Shown: positions 50,152 through 60,576, counted from the first letter of the stretch. The stretch: 64,000 bases of DNA from Pleurocapsa minor HA4230-MV1 (GCA_019359095.1 JAHHHZ010000019.1:248001-312000); one strand, 5' to 3'. The notes: a model not told the origin generated them from the sequence alone. Numbers and translations are program-made.

Positions 50152-51213
50152 ATGAAAATTTTGGTAGTTGAGGATGATAATTATATAGCCCAATTTATGA
50201 CTACGATACTGGGCAAACAACAGCATTATATAGTCGATGTCGCTCCTGATGGTCAAAATGGCTGGGAATTGGCGACTGCATTTAGTTATGACTTAATTTT
50301 GCTCGATATCATGTTGCCAGAAATAGATGGAATTAACCTGTGTCAACAATTACGCCAAGAAGGTTGTCATACACCTATTTTGATGATTACGGCAAAAGAT
50401 AGCGAAACCGACAAGGTGAAAGGGTTAGATGCAGGTGCAGATGATTATTTAGTTAAACCCTTCAATTTTCAAGAGTTATTGGCTAGAATTCGCGCTTTAC
50501 TGCGTCGAGGAAATACATCTTTGCCGACGGTATTGGAATGGGGTCTTTTACGGCTCGATCCTAGTAGCTGTCAAGTTACCTATGACAATCAAGTTTTGCA
50601 CGTTACAGCCAAAGAATATGCCTTATTGGAGCTTTTTCTCAGGAACGGTCAGCGCGTTTTCAGTCGTAGTGTGATCGTCGATCTTTTATGGAATTTAGAA
50701 GAGCCTCCTCAAGAAGATACGATTAAGTCTTACATTAAAAGCTTAAGGCAAAAACTCAAAGCAGCAGGTGCGCCAAGTGATTTGATTGAAACGGTGTATG
50801 GTTTGGGTTATCATTTAAAACTACTGAAAAAAGAGTCAGCCGAGCCAGATCTCAACGAGATGAAACAACAAATTTTATCAGCAGTAGCTGAATTTCGAGA
50901 CGCTCTTAAAGGGGGAATTAGCGATCGCCTCTCAGTAATAGATTTAGCAATTCAAGCTTTAGGTCGAAATAAACTAAGTCGGCAATTACGGCAAAAAGCA
51001 GAACAGGAAGCTCATAAGTTAGCAGGTGCGTTAGGTTGTGCTGGTTTTATCGAAGGGTCACGAATAGCGCAAGAAATAGAGACACTGCTTGGGAAACAAA
51101 ATTGCTACGATCAAACCCAGTTTCTAAGCTTATCTAAACTTATCCAAGAATTACATTGTCAAATTGAAATTGCTCCAACTCATTTTATTGGAATAGAAGC
51201 TATATCGACATAG
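50152..51213 (+). CDS. OmpR-type response regulator with C-terminal HPt
   Basis: 353 residues. Receiver with D52 (LLDIMLPEIDG), winged helix (about 128-225; RVFSRSVIVDLLWNLEEPP...VYGLGYHL), and HPt with EAHKLAGALGCAGF (about 275-290). Same order as the first three modules of 34158-36029 and clearly a paralogue without the two extra receivers. It follows a hybrid kinase, so the phosphorelay can run kinase, REC, HPt, REC. Second candidate regulator for the direct-repeat boxes. Confidence 0.93.
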   Translation: MKILVVEDDNYIAQFMTTILGKQQHYIVDVAPDGQNGWELATAFSYDLILLDIMLPEIDGINLCQQLRQEGCHTPILMITAKDSETDKVKGLDAGADDYLVKPFNFQELLARIRALLRRGNTSLPTVLEWGLLRLDPSSCQVTYDNQVLHVTAKEYALLELFLRNGQRVFSRSVIVDLLWNLEEPPQEDTIKSYIKSLRQKLKAAGAPSDLIETVYGLGYHLKLLKKESAEPDLNEMKQQILSAVAEFRDALKGGISDRLSVIDLAIQALGRNKLSRQLRQKAEQEAHKLAGALGCAGFIEGSRIAQEIETLLGKQNCYDQTQFLSLSKLIQELHCQIEIAPTHFIGIEAIST

Positions 51214-51401
51214 AGAAATAAGAAGTAAAAAGTAAGAAGTCGCTATAGGTTATAGGTTAGTTTCAGGAGGCAGGAGGCAGAAGTTTAATTGAGTACTACG
51301 TAGCTATTTCCTATTTCTTATTTCTTATTTCCTACTTTCGAGCCGATGATTTCTTATCCTAGCCAATTAACGTACTGCGATAAAAATGAGAGGAGAGAAG
51401 A

Positions 51402-52062
51402 ATGAGAATTCGCCAACGAATTCAAGCTAAGTTTGTCACTGTAGGAGTAAGCGCGATCGCTTTTATATTAGTTTCTTGTTCAACTTCCGCTGTCTTTGGA
51501 CAAACTCCGCAAATACCCAATTTAAATTTACCGCAGCTTAACAATTTGCTGGTTTCTAATAGTTAGTGACGAAGCCGTTGAGACAGGCACGGTGAACTTG
51601 GATGGTAGTGGATTATTTACGCTCGCTACTCCTATAACCACCAATGGAGGCAATAAGCCGATCGATCAACGAGTTGCAACTATTGAAAATAATCTCGAAC
51701 AAATTGTCAGCAGTAATTATGATCGCTTAGAAGTTACGACGCAAATTGATCAGAGTAGTGGTTTGCCAATTATCTCTGTCAACAACCGCTATTTAATGAC
51801 TGTAACCACCTTAGATGCCCAAATACACGGAAGCAATCCACAAAGACTGGCAAATGAATTCGCTTCCATTGTCAAAACGTCGCTACAAATAGCAAAAAGA
51901 CAAAGACAGCCCAAGTTTCTTGTCCGTCAGGGAATCATTTCTGGAGGAATTATTATTGGTGCGCTCGCTTTTAGTAGTGTATTTGCCACCTGGCAGCGAC
52001 GCTACCGACGTCAAAAGCAAAGAATAGAAGCCGAAACACCCGAAAATCCTTTAAATCCTTGA
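51402..52062 (+). pseudogene. Frameshifted, truncated MscS-family channel gene
   Basis: First frame from ATG 51402: signal-like MRIRQRIQAKFVTVG through NLPQLNNLLVSNS, stop. The second frame continues as LIVSDEAVETGTVNLDGSG and on (LATPI, RVATIENNLEQI, SVNNRYLMTVTTLDAQIHG) to one membrane helix and the end. This is the periplasmic head and first helix of cyanobacterial MscS-like proteins; the pore helix and beta domain are absent. A frameshift near 51553-51565 plus loss of the 3' half make it a pseudogene. Confidence 0.7.
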
Positions 52063-52188
52063 TTAATTGAGGTGTTTATCCATCGACTAATCAAAGATAA
52101 CCAGATTGTCTTTATCTTCCATTCAGGTAGTGATAGAAATCTCTATGTAGGTTATAGATTTTAGCGTCGAGCTAAGAAACAGAGAATT

Positions 52189-55100
52189 TTAAAATTGTTT
52201 TTGATATCTAACTTGAAATTCATTAAAAAAGTAATCGTAGGTAGCACTAACAGAATCATCATTAGTTAACTGGTAAGTCCCTTCGAGTGTAGGATAAATT
52301 TGCAGATAATCTAAGCCTATTTTTTCGCCCAAGTTATTAATCGTTTCATCGGCAAAATTAAAGATTTCTTGCTCTATGGGTGTAATGAGAAATTGAGTTA
52401 CGCCAAATTCAAATAATTGTTCTTCGTTACTATCTTGTAATTGTTCAGCTAAACCGATAAATTTATTGCCTAGTAGAGAAATAATTGCACCTTGACTACG
52501 AGGAGGATTGCTACTTAAATTAACGGCGGGAGAATTGATCAACTCTCTTGCCGAGCCTTCTGCAAAAGCATTGAAATTAACACATTTTGATAGCTGGTTT
52601 AGCTCCTCTTGAGTGTAAATATTAGCTTCAAATAGAGGTTCAAAGGGTGGTTCAATCCGACAGAGATTTCTAGGAGCTTCGTTAATACGAGGGATTATTT
52701 CCTCTGCTTCCCCTTCTACAGCTAGAGTAACGTCAATGGTTTCGTTTCTTCCAACTTGAGCAATTGGAGCGGGAATTTCATTGTCATCGACTACGCCAAG
52801 ATCGATATTGGCAAGTTCGGATACTTCAGTTTGCAACCTGATATCGATCAAAGGATTAAGAATAGTTTCTTCTGGATCGAAAACGATCGCATTGTCATAA
52901 TCTCGTTGGAGATTGAATTCGCTGCTGGCAAAATCGACATTGGCTTGTGTTAGTTGTAGTGTTCCGCCTGCTTGTATTTCTGGTACATTATTGGCTGCAC
53001 CATTTAAAATTAGATCCCCACCGAGGACAAACCTATATACCGATGCAAACTGGAATCGGAGATCTTCTATAGCTACAGTAAAATCTTGTAGTCGAGGCCG
53101 AAAAGCATTTTCAGTATTAGTATTATTGCTGTTAGTCGAGGCTGTTTCTGTGTTCTCTGATTCTGACTCATCATCAGGTACAAATGCCTGACCGTCGAAT
53201 AGTTCTATTTCTCCACCAATTAAAGGACTAAAAGCATCTCCTGTAATGATTATTTCACCTTCAACACCACCTTCATATAATTGGTCTAGATCGATTTCAC
53301 TTTCTTGGAATACTAGAGTTAGGGGATTATTAATCTTGTTTCTTGGCTCTAATAAAGGTAAAACCCCTGTTGCAGATATTTTACTCTTGGCAAAAGTACC
53401 TGCTAACTGTTGAACTTTGATTAGTCTTTCCTCTATAGCAATTTCGGCGGTAACGTCTAGAGGTTCGGTGAAGGCAGCAGTTTGCAGAGTAGTATTATTT
53501 AAGATAATTTCTCCCGTAGCATCAAGATCTTGTACGAAAAAATCTTGGCTTAAATCCAAACGTCCATTGGCAGCTAGAGTTACATCTGCTTCACCACCCA
53601 AAAACTCGATCGCGCCTCCTGTAAAACCATCAATTAAAGCAATTCCACCCTCATCTAAATTTGCTGTTAAACTCACTCGATCGTTTCCTGGTTTAATCGG
53701 AAAGGGAATACTTGCCTGTATTTGTGCCGAGGGGGTTTGTGTGGTGTCTAATTCTAGTCGAGCATTATTATAAACGTAGTTTCCAGCTATTTTGGGTAAA
53801 GAGCGATCGCTCAAGGTAGCATTTTCTAGAGTAATATCTCCGATAATTCTAGGAGTTGGTAGTGTTCCTGAAACTTCGCCTGTAGTGCTGATTCTGCCAG
53901 CTAAATCTACGGGAATATCGATAAAATTACCAATTGTATCTATCGGTAGATCTTGAATCTTAAAATCAGCCGTAACTTGTTCTGATCTGAGTTTACCTTC
54001 TAATGCCACAACAGCTTGGGCTAACTGAATTAACAAAGAATCGAGAGCCAATACACCATTGTTATAATTCCCTTCAATTAATAGCTCATCAATGTTAATT
54101 ATTCCTGGTTGTCTGGGAATATCAAAGACAACATCCCTACTAGTATCCCAAAGCCAATTATTACCAAATATTTGCCAAGTTAGATTAGGAGAAGTTAAGC
54201 TACCTGAGATCGCTACATTTCCTGTATACGCACCTTCAAGATCTAACGGTACTGCCAATCCATTGGATTCGGCAGCTATTTGTTGTAATCGTTGTTGGAC
54301 GATGATTAATAGTTTTAGTAAATAGCTGACTTTGGCATCTTTTTTGCCTACAGACAAGCTTGATAAAGCGTTAGCCTCTGCTAAATCTGGAGGTTGAAAG
54401 AGTTCGGTTACTCTTTGTAAATCGTACCAACCAAAAGCCGAAATGAGATCTTGAATATATGCCTGGGGAATATTTAGCGTTCCTTCTATTTCTTGAGTTG
54501 CTAAATTTAATGCACCCTGCAAAGTATAAATGCTATTACCGAATTCTAAAACCGCAGAAGTCAATCTAGCTAAGTTTTCTTCAGGAAGGTAAGCAAACTG
54601 TGCTGTTATAGCCTCTCCGTCGATATAACCGACACTGGGGTCGATTACTTCCACTTCTCCCGTAGTTGCCAAGGTAAATAAATTAACTAAAGCTTCCCCT
54701 GTTACGTCCCCTGTTAATGCTTCGGTAATTCCTAAATTAGTTGCAGGACTTAAATTAAGTATAGATAAAGGAAAATTCCGAACATCTATATCTAAAACCT
54801 CTCCTTGACGGTTGGCAGCGACGACAATTGGTTCTGGTGTTCCTTCTCCTTGACGTAATCTAATGAAAGTGGGTAAATAAGGCAAAGGACATTGTGAGTT
54901 TTGACAGGGTTCTAAATCCGCAGCAATTATATCTTGTTGTCCCTGTAAATTAATTGATAGTTCTTCTCCTGGGGAGACGTTGACTGTTCCCGATAATCTC
55001 GGCTCAAATGCAGTATTACCTACAGCAAAATTTTGTAGTCGTAAGTTACCTGTTAAATTTAAATTACCTGGATTTAGAGACTGAGTTAATAAGTTTTGTC

Positions 55101-57279
55101 CTCGTAAGCGTCCAGTAAAAGCAGCATTCCCTGCTAAATCGAAGTTTTCTGCTATTAATTGATTATTAGCAGCTATATTATCTAGTAACTCATTAGGTAA
55201 AGTATTTAAATTAGAGTTAGCTTGGAGATTGAGATCGACATTGGCAATATCAAAATTTTTAGCCAGATTACTTAAAACTATTTCTCCTTCTGCTTCTAAA
55301 GACTGTTCCCCAACTTGAACTGCCACATTATTAGTCTTAACAGTAACTTGATTTGCTGCTATTGAGTTTAAATCTGCCGACAAGTCAAACTGTGCATCTA
55401 TGGGTTCTGCAAGCTCGACATTAGTGAGAAAATTACTCGCAGGAATATTTATAGCATTAGCAGCAATATTTAAATTACCAGAATCGATCCCACTTCTGAG
55501 AGAAACATCACCGCTACCAACATCGAGATTGAGATTAGCAACGCCATCAATAGTATTTAAGGCTTGAGGTGCAAATTTGCCATTTAATCTGACTGTACCA
55601 GTTTCTAGAGCTACTAGTTCATTTAGCTGTAATTGTTCTGATACTAGTGGCTGCAAAAAAGGATTTAAAGTTACATTGTTAGCATCTAAAACAGCCTGCC
55701 AGTTATTCTCGGCTAAGTTAGCAGTACCGCTAAGATTTATTTCTCCCGAATTTACTTTTAAATTGGTATCGCGAACCGTTAAGATTGAGTCGTCATACAA
55801 GATTTCTCCCGTTCCCGAAAGATCAGTTTTACTGGTTGTATTAACAGAAGGTGCTTGCCAGTTGACCAACACCTCTGGTTGAGCGACAGTACCATCTACT
55901 ATAGCCACCGCAGTAACTCGATCGACATTAAACGGCACGGAATTAGCAAAATAAGGCTGAAGCAATTCTTCGGCTGGTAATTGTGCCTGTAACTTAAATC
56001 CTAACGGCATTGCCGATTTTTGAGCATCACCCACATTGGTTTGAACTAAACCTTGTCCTGTAATTTTTCCACCTGCTGCGGGAATAATACTCAAGTCTTC
56101 TAGAACTATTTTCTCTAAACTTGCTGCTAATTCTGCTTCTACTGTGTTAAGTTTAGTTTCAGCGATAGTAACGGGTTGGGTATTACCGATCGTTCCTTGA
56201 AGTAAAGGCTTAGTTATCGCACCTGATAACTTTAAATCCGCCTTAATTACCCCTGTCACATCTACTGGCGATCGCACTGGTGCAATATTCAGTAATTTTT
56301 TTAAAGCAAAAGACGGTACTGTTATATCCACGTCATAACCCTTTTTCCAGTGAATGCGACCATCTACACGAGCAACAATATCGCCGATGCTAGCTTGGGT
56401 ATTGTTAATTTTTACTTTTTCACCTTGAAAACGTAAACGCGATCGCGCTTTAATTGGCTTGTCTAACTGTTCGGTTTTTGCTTTAATCTGTTGTAGATTG
56501 AGAGTGCCTTGGATGCGAGTATTATTTATCTTTTTAAAAGAAGGAATATTAATATTCAAGTTGGCGTTTAATTCACCATTTTGAAGATTAATTGGTAAAT
56601 TATTTGGTAGTAAAGGTATAACTTTTGATAGAAATAAATCCTGCACCAAAATTTGTGTTTTTGTCTGACCCGTTTCAATCGAGGTTTTTCCAGCTATATT
56701 AGCTGTAGCCTCGCCAATTTCTGTCTCCAAATCGTAGCGAAGATCTTGAGGTTGAGCTTGATTATAGTTAACTTCACCGTCTACCTGTAAGTTAATCGGG
56801 TTAGGTTTTTCGTTGGTTAGTAGTGCTACTTCTCCAGATTCAATCGCAACGGTAATATCGAAATCAATCGGTAATCCTCCGCCTTCTGATGAACCAGAAG
56901 GTAATTCCAACCACGAACCATTTTTATCTTGTTTGAGATAAATATCAGGATCGATTAAAGTAACTTCAAGTGGCAGAACACCACGAAAAAGAACTGGAAG
57001 AAGATTAAATGCAACTTTAACTCGATCTATAGTTGCATAGTCTGGATCTTCGTCATTGACAGAAACAGTAGATTTGTCAAAAGTAATACTGTTCAACGAA
57101 AAACTTTCTACATCTCCCAGATCGATAGGACGTTCTAAGCTTTTGTTTAATTGCTGTTCTAAAAAAGGAGGAAGCTTTTTTGTTACTACCCATCTCGTTC
57201 CTATACATCCTAATACGCCAAAGGCAAGAATTATACTACCAATAGCAATGGTTGATGGTTTTTTAAAAAGTGTCACCAA
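52189..57279 (-). CDS. tamB: TamB/DUF490 translocation and assembly protein
   Basis: 1696 residues. One N-terminal membrane helix (about 12-30), then a very long array of short beta-strand repeats (LNGN..., NGELNAN-like, VDGRIHW) forming the bridge-like solenoid of AsmA/TamB proteins, and a C-terminal DUF490 domain (about 1320-1696) ending YQKQF. It spans the periplasm and helps lipids or barrel proteins reach the outer membrane, with a BamA-like partner encoded elsewhere. Length is normal for cyanobacteria. Confidence 0.93.
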   Translation of the reverse strand: MVTLFKKPSTIAIGSIILAFGVLGCIGTRWVVTKKLPPFLEQQLNKSLERPIDLGDVESFSLNSITFDKSTVSVNDEDPDYATIDRVKVAFNLLPVLFRGVLPLEVTLIDPDIYLKQDKNGSWLELPSGSSEGGGLPIDFDITVAIESGEVALLTNEKPNPINLQVDGEVNYNQAQPQDLRYDLETEIGEATANIAGKTSIETGQTKTQILVQDLFLSKVIPLLPNNLPINLQNGELNANLNINIPSFKKINNTRIQGTLNLQQIKAKTEQLDKPIKARSRLRFQGEKVKINNTQASIGDIVARVDGRIHWKKGYDVDITVPSFALKKLLNIAPVRSPVDVTGVIKADLKLSGAITKPLLQGTIGNTQPVTIAETKLNTVEAELAASLEKIVLEDLSIIPAAGGKITGQGLVQTNVGDAQKSAMPLGFKLQAQLPAEELLQPYFANSVPFNVDRVTAVAIVDGTVAQPEVLVNWQAPSVNTTSKTDLSGTGEILYDDSILTVRDTNLKVNSGEINLSGTANLAENNWQAVLDANNVTLNPFLQPLVSEQLQLNELVALETGTVRLNGKFAPQALNTIDGVANLNLDVGSGDVSLRSGIDSGNLNIAANAINIPASNFLTNVELAEPIDAQFDLSADLNSIAANQVTVKTNNVAVQVGEQSLEAEGEIVLSNLAKNFDIANVDLNLQANSNLNTLPNELLDNIAANNQLIAENFDLAGNAAFTGRLRGQNLLTQSLNPGNLNLTGNLRLQNFAVGNTAFEPRLSGTVNVSPGEELSINLQGQQDIIAADLEPCQNSQCPLPYLPTFIRLRQGEGTPEPIVVAANRQGEVLDIDVRNFPLSILNLSPATNLGITEALTGDVTGEALVNLFTLATTGEVEVIDPSVGYIDGEAITAQFAYLPEENLARLTSAVLEFGNSIYTLQGALNLATQEIEGTLNIPQAYIQDLISAFGWYDLQRVTELFQPPDLAEANALSSLSVGKKDAKVSYLLKLLIIVQQRLQQIAAESNGLAVPLDLEGAYTGNVAISGSLTSPNLTWQIFGNNWLWDTSRDVVFDIPRQPGIINIDELLIEGNYNNGVLALDSLLIQLAQAVVALEGKLRSEQVTADFKIQDLPIDTIGNFIDIPVDLAGRISTTGEVSGTLPTPRIIGDITLENATLSDRSLPKIAGNYVYNNARLELDTTQTPSAQIQASIPFPIKPGNDRVSLTANLDEGGIALIDGFTGGAIEFLGGEADVTLAANGRLDLSQDFFVQDLDATGEIILNNTTLQTAAFTEPLDVTAEIAIEERLIKVQQLAGTFAKSKISATGVLPLLEPRNKINNPLTLVFQESEIDLDQLYEGGVEGEIIITGDAFSPLIGGEIELFDGQAFVPDDESESENTETASTNSNNTNTENAFRPRLQDFTVAIEDLRFQFASVYRFVLGGDLILNGAANNVPEIQAGGTLQLTQANVDFASSEFNLQRDYDNAIVFDPEETILNPLIDIRLQTEVSELANIDLGVVDDNEIPAPIAQVGRNETIDVTLAVEGEAEEIIPRINEAPRNLCRIEPPFEPLFEANIYTQEELNQLSKCVNFNAFAEGSARELINSPAVNLSSNPPRSQGAIISLLGNKFIGLAEQLQDSNEEQLFEFGVTQFLITPIEQEIFNFADETINNLGEKIGLDYLQIYPTLEGTYQLTNDDSVSATYDYFFNEFQVRYQKQF

Positions 57280-57702
57280 TGTTTGTAATTAAAATTATTT
57301 GGCTCTTGAGACATTAATTTTTTATCAAAGGCTTTTCTAGAAACTAAAAACCTTTTGAGTAGCAAGTAATCGCAATTTATTTTGCTCTGGTGTTTAGAGT
57401 AATTAAATAATCAACTAAAAGTTATCTACTATTAGATGTAGATCCAGTAAAAAATTATTCCTATTTCAAGCTTTAACTATTTACCAATGAAATAAGATTG
57501 CTATACAAAGAGCATCAAAACTTCAAAAAATCGTCACTTCAAAGTCATATCATCTATCTAAATTAAAAATATCAGTTTGAAGTCAAGTAAAAAATCTCCT
57601 CCACTCACTTCAAACTGATTTCCCTAACTCTAATACTATGCAATCAAAATCATATTTATTTTCAAATTTTACTACAAACAAACTATAGGTAAATTTCAAC
57701 AA
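57280..57702. other. AT-rich regulatory spacer between tamB and the Deg protease
   Basis: Divergent promoter region of 423 bases. Its distal half (57520-57619) carries four ACTTCAAA cores, two of them in a perfect inverted repeat (see the separate entry). The tamB-proximal half has nothing I can name. Confidence 0.5.
57520..57619 (+). promoter_or_regulatory. ACTTCAAA operator array upstream of the Deg protease
   Basis: ACTTCAAA occurs at 57520-57527, 57536-57543 and 57607-57614, and inverted at 57576-57583. The last two lie in a perfect 13-bp inverted repeat (ATCAGTTTGAAGT 57571-57583 and ACTTCAAACTGAT 57607-57619) with a 23-base gap. It ends 84 bases before the gene. It could bind a dimeric repressor or form a leader hairpin. 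Confidence 0.5.
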
Positions 57703-58917
57703 ATGACACAATCTAATATTTGGAAAAAAACAACTACTTCTATTTCTTTAGTTCTGCTTGGTGGCGGTATCGCTCTTGGTGGCAACTATCTCATGAATAG
57801 TCCTCAAAGCTTTGCTCAAAGCTCAGATAATGACGTTGTTACTACTAATGAAGGAGCAACAAATGAAGCTACCGAAACAGCAGTAGCTATTCCCCAAAAT
57901 TATGTTAGCGATGTAGTTAACCAGGTAGGTAGTTCGGTAGTGCGGATCGATGCATCTCGTAAAGTTGCTACTAACGTCCCTGCGATGTTTAACGATCCCT
58001 TTTTTCGTCAATTCTTCGGTTCTCAGATGCCCAATATTCCCAACGAACAAATTCAGAGAGGGATGGGATCGGGTTTTGTAATTAGTTCCGATGGTTTGAT
58101 TTTAACCAATGCCCATGTTATTCAAGGTAGCGACAAAGTTGAAGTAACCCTTAAAGACGGACGTACCTTTGCAGGAAAAGTAATGGGAACAGATCCTTTA
58201 ACTGATGTAGGAGTCATCAAAATTGCAGCGAAAAACTTACCAGCAGTTACTTTTGCCGATTCTGAGACACTACAGCCAGGAGCATATGCGATCGCCATTG
58301 GTAATCCTTTAGGTTTAGATAATACTGTAACTACAGGTATTGTCAGTGCTACTGGCAGAAGTAGTTCTCAAGTTGGCATCGCTGACAAGCGAGTTAGCTT
58401 TATTCAAACCGATGCAGCCATCAATCCTGGTAACTCTGGAGGGCCTTTACTAAACGCTAAAGGGGAAGTAATTGGCATAAATACCGCCATCATTCAAAAT
58501 GCTCAAGGTATTGGCTTTGCTATTCCCATCAATACAGCCAGAGATATTGCTGAAGAGTTGATCGCTAAAGGTAAAGTCGATCATCCCTATTTGGGTATTC
58601 AAATGGCAACCATTACACCCGAACTTCAAAAACAACTCCAAGCTAGCAATGAACAATTGCAGTTGACCGCAGAAAAAGGTGTAGTCATTGTCGATGTAGT
58701 TCCTAATTCTCCTGCGGATCGGGCTGGGTTAAAATCTGGCGATGTGATTCAAGAAGTTAATGGCGAAGCGGTATCTCAAGTGGATGAAATTCAACAGGCA
58801 GTACAAGAAACTCAAGTAGGCAATCAACTACCTCTTCAACTACAACGAAATGGTCAAGAAGTAAATCTCAAGGTTGAAGTCGGAGTTTTACCTACACCTC
58901 AACAAACTATGAAATAA
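57703..58917 (+). CDS. HtrA/Deg-family trypsin-like serine protease
   Basis: 404 residues. An N-terminal anchor/signal (about 14-38, ending SFAQS), a trypsin-like domain with triad H138 (NAHV), D168 (LTDVG) and S245 (GNSGGP), then one PDZ domain (about 295-390, GVVIVDVVPNSPADRAGLKSG seen in part). Degrades or holds misfolded proteins in the periplasm or lumen. Preceded by the ACTTCAAA array and followed by a clear terminator. Which of the three cyanobacterial Deg types it is cannot be told here. Confidence 0.94.
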   Translation: MTQSNIWKKTTTSISLVLLGGGIALGGNYLMNSPQSFAQSSDNDVVTTNEGATNEATETAVAIPQNYVSDVVNQVGSSVVRIDASRKVATNVPAMFNDPFFRQFFGSQMPNIPNEQIQRGMGSGFVISSDGLILTNAHVIQGSDKVEVTLKDGRTFAGKVMGTDPLTDVGVIKIAAKNLPAVTFADSETLQPGAYAIAIGNPLGLDNTVTTGIVSATGRSSSQVGIADKRVSFIQTDAAINPGNSGGPLLNAKGEVIGINTAIIQNAQGIGFAIPINTARDIAEELIAKGKVDHPYLGIQMATITPELQKQLQASNEQLQLTAEKGVVIVDVVPNSPADRAGLKSGDVIQEVNGEAVSQVDEIQQAVQETQVGNQLPLQLQRNGQEVNLKVEVGVLPTPQQTMK

Positions 58918-58949
58918 CTAAAGATTTTAATTTTCCTCACACCACATGA

Positions 58950-58989
58950 GCGGTAAGTTTTACAGATAACTGAATTTACCGCTTTTTTC
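58950..58989 (+). terminator. Rho-independent terminator of the Deg protease
   Basis: GCGGTAA (58950-58956) pairs with TTACCGC (58976-58982), followed by a T-run (TTTTTTC). Confidence 0.75.
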
Positions 58990-59101
58990 TTAAGCCTTTG
59001 TGCATTTAAATTGTGTAAGCTTTTTCACTTTTAGGTTAAAACCCTTTTGACTTTTGACTTCACTCAACTTTTAAATAGCGTATCGAAAATAGGACTTAGT
59101 A

Positions 59102-59371
59102 TTATTCCGCTTTAATTTCATCAATTTCTAACCAACTAAGTAGGAAGACTAAACTGGCTGCAACACCATAAGGTAGAAAACGATTTAGCCAACGTACTGG
59201 ATAACTGAGTAAAAAAGCAATAATTGCAGCCAAAGAAAAGATCGTTATTATAGTTTCAAAATAAGTTAATACTGGTAAAATTGCCCAGCCACAGGCAAGA
59301 AATAGCAAAAAATGAATTAATGCTCGAATACTGATTCGATGCCAAAATTTTTCTACGGAAGTATCGTTCAT
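59102..59371 (-). pseudogene. N-terminal remnant of an AI-2E family permease
   Basis: 89 residues with three hydrophobic helices. IITIFSLAAIIAFLLSYPVRW and the following VAASLVFLL align with the first 70 residues of the intact AI-2E permease at 15840 (ALLAFLLNYPVRLLM, YAIALVFLL). The rest of the protein is missing. A full AI-2E permease lies 1.2 kb away at 60577. A tiny functional membrane protein cannot be ruled out. Confidence 0.65.
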
Positions 59372-59590
59372 TTTTAATTTATAGTATTAAATATTAAATA
59401 GCTTGGCGATCGCTCCCATTTGTTCAAAATCAATCAAAAAAATAATTACAATTTTATTAAGTATTTATCTTTCTCATAAGTCTTAAATATTTAAAATATT
59501 TTAATCAATCATTGGGAAGATGTAAGAGCTAGAAAAAAATGTTTTATTTTTCTTAAAAAATTATCTTAAAAATTTGAAAAATATTTCGAG

Positions 59591-59619
59591 TTTTCCACTA
59601 GTTTTCCACGATTTAAATT
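59591..59619 (+). promoter_or_regulatory. TTTTCCAC direct-repeat element (site A)
   Basis: TTTTCCACTAG (59591-59601) then TTTTCCACGAT (59602-59612), an 11-base period, with a TAAATT-like -10 just after. It lies 53 bases before the PRC-barrel gene. The same element is at 62933-62954. A lone TCTCATAAGT half-site is at about 59471-59481. Confidence 0.55.
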
Positions 59620-59664
59620 TAACTTGGAATTTAATTAATTTGTAAACAAAAGAGAGATAGAAAA

Positions 59665-60552
59665 ATGGTTCTGTATAAACTTGAAGAATTTGATGAAAAT
59701 TACCAAGATGCTTTTGGTGGCGACGACATTAAGAAGTATGATGTCTATTCGACGATAGATAATGAAAAAGTTGGCACCGTCAAAAATATTTTGGTTGAAG
59801 AAACGGGTCGTTTTCGGTATTTTGTCGTCAATACAGGTTTTTGGATTTTTGGCAAGGAAGTATTATTACCTGTCGGTCGTTCTTTGATTGACTCTAATAA
59901 TCGCTGTATCTATGCAGTAGAATTCACCAAAGAACAAGCGCGAGAATTACCAGAATTTAGCGAAAATCTGAAAATCGATCGCGACTATGAAGAACGGGTA
60001 ACGGGAGTTTATAGTCCAACGATGGGAACAGCGACTCAGTTAGGCACTGCTACAGCTTCCATTCCTTATGTAGTACCTGAAACCACAGCTACCCCAACTG
60101 AACCCAGCAACATCTACAATTATCAACAACAGCCAGATCTCTTTGAGATGAGCGATCGCGACCATCAAAATCTCAAACTATACGAAGAAAGATTAGTTGC
60201 CAACAAACAACGCCGTAAAACTGGAGAAGTAGAAATTGGTAAACGTGTGGACACCGAAACGCAAAAGGTTTCCGTTCCAATTGAAAAAGAACGAGTCGTA
60301 ATCGAAAGAACTACTCCAGAAGATGCTGGTAAGCCAGTATCCCCTGGGGAAGCTGACTTTCAATCCGAAGAAGTCGCCCGCATGGATGTTTATGAAGAGC
60401 AACCAGATATTCGTAAAGAAGCCGTTTTACGAGAAGAAGTTAATGTCAGAAAGGAAGTAGAGCGCGATACTGTTAATGCCGAAGAACAGATTCGTCGAGA
60501 AGAACTGGATATAGACAGCGAAGGTCGTCCAATTGTGGATAAAAATCGCTGA
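59665..60552 (+). CDS. PRC-barrel and DUF2382 protein
   Basis: 295 residues. The first 110 form a PRC-barrel (YDVYSTIDNEKVGTVKNIL, WIFGKEVLLPVG). After a Thr/Pro linker the DUF2382 repeat block appears from about 168: LYEERLVANKQRRKTGEVEIG and IEKERVVIERTTP, ending in a coiled, highly charged stretch (REEVNVRKEVERD). Such proteins are induced by desiccation or salt stress in several bacteria. Strong leading element A. The AI-2E permease follows after 24 bases. Confidence 0.87.
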   Translation: MVLYKLEEFDENYQDAFGGDDIKKYDVYSTIDNEKVGTVKNILVEETGRFRYFVVNTGFWIFGKEVLLPVGRSLIDSNNRCIYAVEFTKEQARELPEFSENLKIDRDYEERVTGVYSPTMGTATQLGTATASIPYVVPETTATPTEPSNIYNYQQQPDLFEMSDRDHQNLKLYEERLVANKQRRKTGEVEIGKRVDTETQKVSVPIEKERVVIERTTPEDAGKPVSPGEADFQSEEVARMDVYEEQPDIRKEAVLREEVNVRKEVERDTVNAEEQIRREELDIDSEGRPIVDKNR

Positions 60553-60576
60553 TAAATTTTTAATGGAGGCAAAATC

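Noticed and set aside
59102-59371. Complete small permease
   Set aside because: Only three helices match the start of the AI-2E family; reported as a remnant.
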